Positions 8,125 to 15,254 of a stretch of DNA of 64,000 nucleotides are shown piece after piece. Each line of letters begins with the position of its first letter. Positions within the stretch are counted from its first letter, which is position 1. This stretch comes from Lachnospiraceae bacterium (GTDB taxonomy: Bacteria > Bacillota_A > Clostridia > Lachnospirales > Lachnospiraceae), in the NCBI GenBank assembly GCA_021770615.1, contig JAETQR010000012.1, positions 33,057 to 97,056 of the forward strand, read 5' to 3'. The notes below the pieces were generated by a model. The model saw only the letters and a program-made list of their open reading frames with translations, was not told the DNA's origin and did not search any database. The translations under genes were made by a program, and so were the position numbers.

Positions 8125-8612
8125 TTATATCTTTATCACAGCAAAGCGGCTATACCGAAACCGTTTGCCTTTTTTACTATAAGTCCGTATGTAAAACGTC
8201 ATGTGCTGCTTCGCACTGGATTTATATTGAAGCCGATAAATACGTTTAATCTTCTTTGAACGGAGACGGACAATCTTTTTCTTTCTTCCCTTCTGATGCA
8301 ATGTGTTCGGAAACTTCACAGCCTCCAGCTTCGTATTGCCTAAAAAAGGCGCCTTCCCCAATACAAACCACTTTATGTCCATCCATCTCTCCCGGACGGA
8401 ATACACAGGTTTTCATCACTTCCGCTATAATCGGTAATACAGGCACTCCCATCCTCCAGCAGCTTGTACGACCAATCTCCACTTGTCAGAACAGTTCCAT
8501 CCCCGATCTCCGATTCTGCCCCTTCACAAGGAACACCAAATGATAAAACAGACATCACTATACTCATCACAAGTATTACAGCAATTCGACGACGTCCTTT
8601 TCTCATGTGCAT
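8125..8612 (-). pseudogene. Broken BspA-like (LRR_5) secreted protein gene
   Basis: Three frames hold pieces of one former gene. The N-terminus, with a good start (8612, GAGGAG upstream) and a signal peptide, reads to DYSGSDENLCIPS. A BspA/LRR_5 fragment (MDGHKVVCIGEGAF, GNTKLEAVKFPNTL) is split between two frames. The C-terminal block (KGRKKKIVRLRSKKIKRIYRLQY to SRFAVIKI) is nearly identical to the C-terminus of the 944-3403 protein. At least two frameshifts and an internal deletion, which removed most LRR repeats, are needed. Its downstream partner kinase is intact, the reverse of the 944-3403 / 462-883 pair. Confidence 0.85.
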
Positions 8613-8711
8613 TCAACTCCTCATCTTACAAAACATACTAATTTTCTATTAGTAATTATATCGTTATATTTTTGCAAAGTAAAGACTAACTTCTACAATA
8701 AAACAAACACC

Positions 8712-8751
8712 AAAAAACGGAAAGTGATTTTCCTATGCCTTCCTTTATAAT
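8712..8751 (+). promoter_or_regulatory. Shared kinase-regulon promoter element, copy 2
   Basis: AAAAAACGGAAAGTGATTTT (8712-8731), 14 bases, then TATAAT (8746-8751), 40 bases before the ATG of the Big_2 secreted protein. There is no TTGACA-like -35; the conserved block occupies that place, so an activator or an unusual sigma contact is likely. Confidence 0.75.
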
Positions 8752-8791
8752 AGTATTATTCTAAAAATAATCAATTCTCAGGAGGTATAAA

Positions 8792-10174
8792 ATGAACAAA
8801 CAAAACTCTATCATTAAAACCCATTTGATGCGGATGGCCATACTTCTTTCTCTGATTTGTATAGGTATGGCATCCTACTCTCCAGAAATAACACAAGCGA
8901 AAACATACTCATCTGCAAAACAGGTGAAGCAGGAGATCAAAAAAATAAACAAAAAACTGCCAAAAGCTTCCAAAGAATATAAGAAAGCAAACTCACAATA
9001 TAAAGCTTTATATAACAGGGACAAATCTGAGACAGCTGGCAGCCGGCTTATGCTTATGGCAAAAATTGTGAACAGCAATCCGTTTATCGTCCGTTACGGA
9101 AAGTCCTACTACCATGTTTTAAACCCATCGAATGGAATAACTCTGCTTGGCTCATATACGGCATCTTTCCGTGTGGCAGGGGGAACCTTCACATTTGCTA
9201 ACCAATCCTGCGTAAATGTAACCGCAGTAAAAAGCTCGGTAGACGCTAAACTGACAAGTGCCAGAAAAAATCTACAGAAAAAACAAAAAACTTATTTGTC
9301 CCTTTCACAAAAAAAGAACCGTCTCAAAAAAACCCTTACATACCGTGTCCCACGCAAAAATTGTTCCGTAGATGCCGGCGAAACTTTCTCCCTGGAGTAT
9401 TTTTGTGAGGATCCCTATTACAACAAAGTCACATGGAAATCTTCCAATCCATCTCTCCTTACCATAAAAAACGGAAAAGTAAAAGCACTGCGTCCCGGCA
9501 AAGTAACCATAACAGCAAAAACCTCTATAAGTAAAAAGACGACAAAAATCGCTGTGACCATTAAGAATTTCAAAAAACTTCCTTTGGAACACTCCCATAT
9601 GACCATAGCAGTTGGACGGAAAAAGGAACTCTGGGTCACAAACGAAGACCTATATTTCATCGAAAAAGCTTACTCATCAAACAGTAATGTAGTCTCTGTC
9701 AAAAATGGCGGAAATTATATTACTTTGAAAGCTGAAAGTGCCGGAACTGCCGTCATTACTGCTATCGGGGAAAATAATGAAATGGGAACTTGTACGGTCG
9801 AAGTTTTTGAACCAACCTTCAAAACCGACCAGACATCACAGCCACTGGTTATCAATACGGAAAGCCTTCCTGTAACGTACACGGTTTCATTTCAGAGCAA
9901 TCTTGCAAAAAATGATATACAGTGGCCATCCGGTGACAGAAACAGTGAGGTGACAGTCAACTACGATAAAGCCACAAGTGACAGTTCCCTCGTCAATGGA
10001 ACCCTTACCTTCACTTTTAACGATTTAGAATACGATTCAGGTTATGGATCATATAGCTACCATATTTCATATAACTATGACACGATTTGTTCTTTGGATT
10101 TTGTCATACAGCAGCCTCCTGCCACAAGCGCTAACCCAACTGAGCCACCGCTCGATTCGGATTGGGACGATTAA
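8792..10174 (+). CDS. Secreted Big_2 (Ig-like) domain protein with coiled coil
   Basis: A 460-residue exported protein. It starts at 8792 behind AGGAGG and has a signal peptide (about 1-36, ending TQA-KT). A lysine-rich helical, coiled-coil-like segment (about 40-75 and 155-190) brackets a small beta region. One clear bacterial Ig-like Big_2 domain follows (about 205-270: VTWKSSNPSLLTIKNGKVKA, PGKVTITAKTS), then a second more diverged one (about 275-345: SNSNVVSVKNGGN, GTAVITAIG). The C-terminal beta domain ends without an LPxTG motif. It is a likely cell-surface or matrix protein of unknown ligand. Its promoter carries the kinase-regulon element, and a strong terminator follows. Confidence 0.85.
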   Translation: MNKQNSIIKTHLMRMAILLSLICIGMASYSPEITQAKTYSSAKQVKQEIKKINKKLPKASKEYKKANSQYKALYNRDKSETAGSRLMLMAKIVNSNPFIVRYGKSYYHVLNPSNGITLLGSYTASFRVAGGTFTFANQSCVNVTAVKSSVDAKLTSARKNLQKKQKTYLSLSQKKNRLKKTLTYRVPRKNCSVDAGETFSLEYFCEDPYYNKVTWKSSNPSLLTIKNGKVKALRPGKVTITAKTSISKKTTKIAVTIKNFKKLPLEHSHMTIAVGRKKELWVTNEDLYFIEKAYSSNSNVVSVKNGGNYITLKAESAGTAVITAIGENNEMGTCTVEVFEPTFKTDQTSQPLVINTESLPVTYTVSFQSNLAKNDIQWPSGDRNSEVTVNYDKATSDSSLVNGTLTFTFNDLEYDSGYGSYSYHISYNYDTICSLDFVIQQPPATSANPTEPPLDSDWDD

Positions 10175-10274
10175 TCCTGACAAGAGTGAGTGATGGATGA
10201 TGTAGACATATTAAGTTTTACTTACCAACACCGGGGACAGGAGCAGACAGAAATAATCTACGATTGACATAAAA

Positions 10275-10327
10275 AAAACCGGAGTGCCTCTGTATAACAA
10301 AAACAGATTTGCTCCGGTTTTATTTTA
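10275..10327 (+). terminator. Rho-independent terminator after the Big_2 protein
   Basis: A perfect 10-bp stem AAAACCGGAG (10275-10284) / CTCCGGTTTT (10312-10321), extended by an inner CTCTG/CAGAT-type pairing, runs into a T-rich tail. The A-rich left flank would also let it work on the opposite strand. Confidence 0.75.
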
Positions 10328-10422
10328 TGATACAAATACCGTGTAAATATACCGTTTATTCTACCGAGAAACCTATACGCACATCATGTATAATCAAACT
10401 ATCCGGCGAAGAGGTGAAGAAC

Positions 10423-10704
10423 ATGAGCAAAAAAAATGCACCATCTAAATATCTGGGACTTTATGAAGAACTAGCTGAAATTGTCGGTGAGCAACACGTC
10501 AAAGAAATTTACGACCGTTTTCAGGGACAAGAGGTATCATTTCCCATGAGGCTCTTTACTCCGGAATACGTTGTCGATTTTGCATTGACTGATACTGACA
10601 AAGATCTTCGGGAGCTAGCCAGGGAATATGGGTACAACGAAAAATATCTGAAACGACTTATCAGTCAGAGAAAACGGGAAATGGAAAAAATTTCAGCCAC
10701 TTGA
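10423..10704 (+). CDS. Mor-like HTH DNA-binding protein, candidate local regulator
   Basis: A 93-residue protein. The start is set at MSKKNAPSKY (10423) because GAGGTGA precedes it by a good distance. The order EELAEIVGEQHVKEIYDRFQG, then LRELAREYGYNEKYLKRLI, matches the Mor/C-type transcription activator layout: a dimerisation helix, a beta hairpin and a C-terminal helix-turn-helix. Phage-type Mor activators work at promoters lacking a good -35. It lies between two copies of the shared promoter element, so it is an attractive but untested candidate for its regulator. A TATAAT lies at 10389-10394. Confidence 0.6.
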   Translation: MSKKNAPSKYLGLYEELAEIVGEQHVKEIYDRFQGQEVSFPMRLFTPEYVVDFALTDTDKDLRELAREYGYNEKYLKRLISQRKREMEKISAT

Positions 10705-10735
10705 TAAGGATGAGGTTGATTTTGTGCGTTGTTGC

Positions 10736-10775
10736 AAAAAACGGAAAGCGATTTTTGTATTGCGTATTGTATAAT
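10736..10775 (+). promoter_or_regulatory. Shared kinase-regulon promoter element, copy 3
   Basis: AAAAAACGGAAAGCGATTTT (10736-10755), 14 bases, TATAAT (10770-10775). It stands about 110 bases before the first gene of the 10886-14446 operon and just after the Mor-like gene. Spacing and core are identical to copies 2 and 4. Confidence 0.75.
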
Positions 10776-10885
10776 GATACTAATTCTTTCAAACAAATAT
10801 GTATGGGGCATGCAAGTCTAATATATTTACGAAAAATACAACGAATATAAAATAAACAATACAATAACAAGGGAGGACAAACATA

Positions 10886-11068
10886 ATGATTTTGTTAATT
10901 ATTTATTGGGTGCTTGGCTTCTGGGCAACAGGAAAAGTACTTTATGCGAATAAAATTGTCATATCTTCTGGCACAACATTTTTTTGTAAAAAGCTTGGTA
11001 TTGGTCTGTTTTTTGGATGGGCACTAATTCCGATTGCATTGCTTAAGGTGATTTTCGGAAGACACTAA
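10886..11068 (+). CDS. Small membrane protein of 60 residues
   Basis: It starts at 10886 behind GGGAGG. Nearly the whole chain is hydrophobic: one helix at about residues 2-22 (LLIIYWVLGFWATGKVLY), then a second at about 36-57 (LGIGLFFGWALIPIALLKVIF), ending in the charged tail GRH. I recognise no family. It is the first gene of the operon headed by element copy 3 and sits 23 bases before the TPR-like protein. It may be a membrane partner of the other operon products. Confidence 0.6.
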   Translation: MILLIIYWVLGFWATGKVLYANKIVISSGTTFFCKKLGIGLFFGWALIPIALLKVIFGRH

Positions 11069-11091
11069 AACAATAGAGAGGAATTATAACA

Positions 11092-12327
11092 ATGAGTCTG
11101 AGTGATAATATATGGAATAGTTTAACCGGACACAATGTACATACAATCAAAGTAAGTGCAGAACAGTTGGCAGCTGTTATCAACGATGCATTTATTAAAA
11201 CTGCATCAAGTACAGAAGAATTAAACCGTATTGAGCATACCGTCAAAGGAAGTAAAGTGATCTTCCGCCGTATGGATTCAGAGGATGGAAGATTTCACTT
11301 ATATGTGAGTTATTTTGAGAGGGGATTAACACAGCACCGGTTTGCTTTTGTAAAAAACTATGAAACGGAAGAAGTCTTTGAATGGAGCGGCTTAAATCTG
11401 GGTCCATTGAAACAGGCAGTTCAACCATATCTTTTACAAGCAAGAATGAACCCGCCATTCACATTTGATGCTTTTTCATCATCCCCATTTTCAGACGATA
11501 CCAATGAGAATGGATATTTTAATGAGAATTTCGATACAGAAGACCAGCAACAAATAATTGGACAAAACAACCAGAACATATACCACGAAAAAAACATTGC
11601 AATCAACCCGGGCGCAAGTGCGGATACCTTGCTTCAACGTGCTTTTTCGTTTTTAGAAGATAAAGACTGGGAAAAAGCAGATGCTTACAGCGAAGCTGCC
11701 CTGGATCTAGAACCTGAAAATGCAGAAGCTTATACTGTTAAACTGATGGCAGAGATTCATATTAGATTTCTGGAAGAATCCATCCTTCAAACGGTTCCAC
11801 TGGAAAACAGCCAGCTTTATGAAAAAGCTTTGCAATATGCAGATACTGAACTGGCTTTGAAATTACAAAAATACAATAAGAAAATTAAAGACAGCCTCGT
11901 CTACACTGAGGCAACTGGTCTTCTGGCAACTGCAAACAGTATTCCGGAAGTTGAAAAAGCACAACAATTATTTCGGTCAATTTCTGATTACAATGATGTA
12001 TCTAAAAAATTAGAACAATGCCAGAAAAAAATCAGCGCAATATCAGCGACTCTGGAAGAGCAATATGACATGGCAATAAATAAGATGAATTCGGCCAGTA
12101 CAGAGGCAGAGTTTATTATGGCAGGTAAAAAATTTAAGCAAATACTTAATTATAAAGATTCACATTTATTATATGATGAGTGTTTGCATAATGCTAAAAA
12201 ATGCAAAAATAATGAAATGATAGAGCAAGAGAAACATGAAGTGAGAATACTCTGGCGTTCTGTAGCTGTATTTATAGCTGTAATAGCTGTATTTTTTATT
12301 GTTGTTGTATTGCTAACTAATTTTTAG
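11092..12327 (+). CDS. Tail-anchored TPR-like protein
   Basis: A 411-residue protein. The N-terminal 125 residues form an alpha/beta domain of unknown kind. A low-complexity acidic linker follows, then TPR-like helical hairpins (about 175-240: ALDLEPENAEAYTVKLMAEI) and a stretch with the FRSISDYNDVSKKLEQC / FKQILNYKDSHLLYDECL signature common in Lachnospiraceae signalling proteins. One transmembrane helix near the C-terminus (about 388-409) makes it a tail-anchored cytoplasmic protein. The same 'Y-x-D-(A/S)' hairpins occur in the linker of the kinase at 17557-19524, which supports a shared system. Confidence 0.7.
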   Translation: MSLSDNIWNSLTGHNVHTIKVSAEQLAAVINDAFIKTASSTEELNRIEHTVKGSKVIFRRMDSEDGRFHLYVSYFERGLTQHRFAFVKNYETEEVFEWSGLNLGPLKQAVQPYLLQARMNPPFTFDAFSSSPFSDDTNENGYFNENFDTEDQQQIIGQNNQNIYHEKNIAINPGASADTLLQRAFSFLEDKDWEKADAYSEAALDLEPENAEAYTVKLMAEIHIRFLEESILQTVPLENSQLYEKALQYADTELALKLQKYNKKIKDSLVYTEATGLLATANSIPEVEKAQQLFRSISDYNDVSKKLEQCQKKISAISATLEEQYDMAINKMNSASTEAEFIMAGKKFKQILNYKDSHLLYDECLHNAKKCKNNEMIEQEKHEVRILWRSVAVFIAVIAVFFIVVVLLTNF

Positions 12328-12386
12328 TTAATATATTTAAACATAAAGAAGATACACAAAAAATCTATACAATCAGGAGGAAAACT

Positions 12387-12824
12387 ATGGGAAAAACATG
12401 TCAATTTATCGGAGTAATTGTCTGGATAGTAGGAATTAAAGTTTTTTGGGACACTTACAATTTGTTAAAAGATTTCGGAGATGAAGGTGGAGTATTTGAC
12501 AGCAACTACGTGCAGTCATGGATTCCTGTTTTTTGTATGTTTATATATGGAGTGATACTCTGGGTCTTGGGAACGATATATGATGCAGCGATTGAAATAA
12601 AAGAAAACATAAAAAAAACTGATATGAACTGGAACAGCCTTTTTACCAGACTGGAACAACTGGAAAGAAAACCGGGACAAAATATGGGTGTCCCTAAAAT
12701 GCCAGTACAGCCGAATTCGGCATCACAAAATAATGCGGCATGGATTTGCCCGGAATGTGGCCATGGGAATTCTCTTACAGACCAAATGTGCTCCATGTGC
12801 GGATTTCCAAGAGATCGAAAATAA
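12387..12824 (+). CDS. Two-helix membrane protein with C-terminal zinc ribbon
   Basis: A 145-residue protein starting behind AGGAGG. Two hydrophobic segments (about 5-22 and 45-66) are followed by a charged helix and a C-terminal zinc ribbon with two CxxC knuckles: CPECGHGNSLTDQMCSMCG. Such ribbons appear on Lachnospiraceae membrane proteins and on the kinase at 17557-19524. It belongs to the operon driven by element copy 3. The biochemical role is unknown. Confidence 0.7.
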   Translation: MGKTCQFIGVIVWIVGIKVFWDTYNLLKDFGDEGGVFDSNYVQSWIPVFCMFIYGVILWVLGTIYDAAIEIKENIKKTDMNWNSLFTRLEQLERKPGQNMGVPKMPVQPNSASQNNAAWICPECGHGNSLTDQMCSMCGFPRDRK

Positions 12825-12872
12825 TGTTATGAACGATCTACAAATACGATAAAAGTCAAGGAGAATACATGT

Positions 12873-13925
12873 ATGGCACTAATAAATTGTCCATGGTGTG
12901 GGCGACAGGTAAGCAATTTGGCACATCATTGCCCTGGTTGCGGAAAAAAAATGATCCGGGCGACAGAACAGAGATATATGCCTCTGAAAGAAAGCAAAAC
13001 GAAAAATTTTATCGTCAGTGTCGGCATTGCTCTGCTCATATTGGCGATTCTATTTGCAGCATATAAAAATCGTTTTGCCTTTGACCGTGTAGTTGGAACG
13101 TGGAAAAGCGTATGGTATGAATATGAGTATGGTACACTTTCGTTATCAACATTGTCGGAATGGAACAACAGAGATAAAGATTATTACAAAGAAACACTCA
13201 AATTTCATAGTGATGGTACGCTCACAAACATAAGTGGTGACAACAATAGTACTACTTATTACTGGAAAAATGAAGGAAACAAATATTATATTTATCATGA
13301 TAAGGGGCAGAACGAGCTTCTCTATACTTATGCGATAGAGGAACGGGATGGCAGGAAGGTACTTGTGTGGAAACTGGAAACTAATCAGAATATGGTTTAT
13401 AGCAAGGAAAATATTCAGGTGGAAGACCAAATTGACTACAACAAAATAGCAGCACAACAAAACGATAATGACATTCCATACCGAGCAACGGGGCAAGGTT
13501 CTGGTACGGGTAGTACGGAAGCTCCTTCCAATAATCAGTCTTCTTCTTCATCCACCGATCTGGGAAGTTCAGGAAATTCGATACTGAATGATGAGGAAGA
13601 GGACGAAGAAGAGGATTATGAAGAGGATACCGGCGAGGCAGATGAGGGAAACTACATTTTTCCAAACAGTGATACATCATATTTGTCAAAATCAGACTTA
13701 AAAGGAATGACAAAGTCACAGATTAATTTGGCGAAAAACGAACTCTATGCCAGACACGGACGCATGTTCCAAAGGGAGGATTTACAGGAATACTTTGATG
13801 GATGCAGTTGGTATACACCAAGATATTCACCAGAAGAATGGGATGAGTATGGTGATTCTTACTTTTTTAATGAATATGAAATTGCAAATCGGAACCTGCT
13901 GAATAAACAGGAAAAGAAGAAATAG
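12873..13925 (+). CDS. Membrane protein with N-terminal zinc ribbon and C-terminal YARHG domain
   Basis: A 350-residue protein. The zinc ribbon CPWCG...CPGCG (residues 6-24) lies at the cytoplasmic end. A transmembrane helix (about 48-65) is followed by an extracellular lipocalin-like beta region (VVGTWKSVWYE, TLKFHSDGTLTN) and a Ser-rich then strongly acidic linker (EEEDEEEDYEEDTGE). The YARHG domain at about 290-340 shows NELYARHGRMFQREDLQEYF and the CSWYTP motif. YARHG domains are extracellular and are found on surface proteins and kinases. The start at 12873 uses AAGGAG nine bases upstream. Confidence 0.85.
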   Translation: MALINCPWCGRQVSNLAHHCPGCGKKMIRATEQRYMPLKESKTKNFIVSVGIALLILAILFAAYKNRFAFDRVVGTWKSVWYEYEYGTLSLSTLSEWNNRDKDYYKETLKFHSDGTLTNISGDNNSTTYYWKNEGNKYYIYHDKGQNELLYTYAIEERDGRKVLVWKLETNQNMVYSKENIQVEDQIDYNKIAAQQNDNDIPYRATGQGSGTGSTEAPSNNQSSSSSTDLGSSGNSILNDEEEDEEEDYEEDTGEADEGNYIFPNSDTSYLSKSDLKGMTKSQINLAKNELYARHGRMFQREDLQEYFDGCSWYTPRYSPEEWDEYGDSYFFNEYEIANRNLLNKQEKKK

Positions 13926-13969
13926 GAGCTTTATTTACGAATCAAAAAATTTATAGGAGGATTTAAACT

Positions 13970-14446
13970 ATGAACAAAATTAAAAAGATTGGAGTTATTG
14001 TACTTGCGATAATGCTTACTTGCAATCTACTTACAGGATGTAGTATAAATAATGACCTATCACAAGATGATAAAGATTATATAGTAAGCTATATAGAAGA
14101 AGAAAACTTGCAGAAACACTTAGATTCTGCTTTTGTAAGTAACGGAATTACTTTTGATTATTCTGAAATAAAAGAGGTAGACGAAGATTCTATATCAATT
14201 TCAAATGCTGATTCAGATGATATTAATGATTATGTAAATGATAATTTAAATAAAGGTACTAATAGAAAAGCATTTAGTATAATGATACCAACGGTTTATA
14301 CAATTTATAATTCAAGTAGTGGATTTGATCAGTTAGATCATAATTGTAAATCTTATTATACTGTAGTATATGATTTTGATACAAATAAATTTGTATCAAC
14401 TAGTTTTATACCAGATAAATTTTGTGCCGAAATGATTAATGACTAA
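13970..14446 (+). CDS. Small lipoprotein
   Basis: A 158-residue protein with a type II signal peptide ending in the lipobox LLTGC (lipidated Cys about residue 24). It starts behind AGGAGG at 13970. The mature part is acidic and Asp/Asn/Ser-rich, of unknown family. The gene looks more AT-rich than its neighbours by eye (many AAT, GAT, TAT codons), suggesting a separate origin. It is the last gene of the 10886-14446 operon; its stop codon lies inside the terminator hairpin. Confidence 0.75.
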   Translation: MNKIKKIGVIVLAIMLTCNLLTGCSINNDLSQDDKDYIVSYIEEENLQKHLDSAFVSNGITFDYSEIKEVDEDSISISNADSDDINDYVNDNLNKGTNRKAFSIMIPTVYTIYNSSSGFDQLDHNCKSYYTVVYDFDTNKFVSTSFIPDKFCAEMIND

Positions 14447-14498
14447 TAATATAGTAGAGATAGGATTTATAAGATAATCCTATCTCTACTATATTATT
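14445..14498. terminator. Perfect 23-bp inverted repeat, bidirectional terminator
   Basis: The left arm 14445-14467 and right arm 14476-14498 are perfect complements around an eight-base loop, with A- and T-rich flanks. It separates the convergent lipoprotein and PP2C genes, and the last bases of the lipoprotein stop codon form part of the stem. Confidence 0.7.
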
Positions 14499-14548
14499 AA
14501 TTAATTTTAGGGAACCTTTGAAAAAAACTCTGCCCATAAACAACGATA

Positions 14549-15250
14549 TCAAACAAGTACAACAATAAAACTACTGTTATCCACATTCTCCTTCTTATGT
14601 GTATTCTTTTTCCACCGCTTGCCCAGTTTTTCACATACTTTTTCTGCTGTCCCTCTTTTTACACAATAAAGCATTTCTTTTTCCGTAACATATTCCCAAA
14701 AACCATCCGTACATAAAAGAAAAATATGCCGTCCCTTTCTCAAATTGTCAAACTCCATAGTGACAGGCTTTACTTTTTCGTCTGCACCAATGGCACGCAA
14801 CAGCTTATTCCGGTCTTCATGAAAGCGCATCTCATCTTCTTTGATCTCGCCTGAGAGAACAGCCAGCTGAGTAACACTGTGATCCATGGAATGAAATATG
14901 AGCTGGTTGTCAAGGAAATAATATAATCTGGAGTCTCCCACATGACCATAACAAACCTGATCCGCCTGAATTCCCAAGGCAACCACGGTGCTTTTCATTC
15001 CCCTGGCATGATTCTTCTTATGAAACAATTCCTCATTTGCCAGCCGGATACTTTCAAGTATCTCATCCTTTTCTACCGGCATTTGGACTTGAAAAATGTC
15101 GATCACCTTTCGGGAAGCTGTATCCCCATCCTCACATCCTCCCAACCCATCTGCCACAACAGCGACTGTTTTATCACCTTCTGTCCTGTAAAAAATACAA
15201 TCCTCATTCACGGAACGGTTGCCCGGAAAGCTCATTCCCATTACTTCCAA
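14549..15250 (-). CDS. PP2C-family Ser/Thr phosphatase
   Basis: A 233-residue phosphatase that should reverse Ser/Thr phosphorylation by the kinases nearby. PP2C metal-binding motifs are intact: NRSVNEDC, VVADGLGGCEDG (Asp pair and DG-x-GG), GHVGDSRLYY, and LLCTDGFWEYV near the C-terminus. The start is taken as TTG at 15250: AGGAGGTGA, formed by the last codons of the upstream FHA-ABC gene, sits seven bases before it, whereas the upstream ATG at 15268 has no ribosome site. Translational coupling to the exporter is therefore expected. It is the last gene of the kinase operon. Confidence 0.92.
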   Translation of the reverse strand: MEVMGMSFPGNRSVNEDCIFYRTEGDKTVAVVADGLGGCEDGDTASRKVIDIFQVQMPVEKDEILESIRLANEELFHKKNHARGMKSTVVALGIQADQVCYGHVGDSRLYYFLDNQLIFHSMDHSVTQLAVLSGEIKEDEMRFHEDRNKLLRAIGADEKVKPVTMEFDNLRKGRHIFLLCTDGFWEYVTEKEMLYCVKRGTAEKVCEKLGKRWKKNTHKKENVDNSSFIVVLV

Positions 15251-15254
15251 AGAA

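Noticed and set aside
8120..8165. A fifth copy of the shared promoter element before the PASTA kinase (AAAAAAGGCAAACGG on the minus strand)
   Set aside because: Only loosely similar, fixed spacing to a -10 is absent, and the bases encode the conserved C-terminus of the broken secreted protein.
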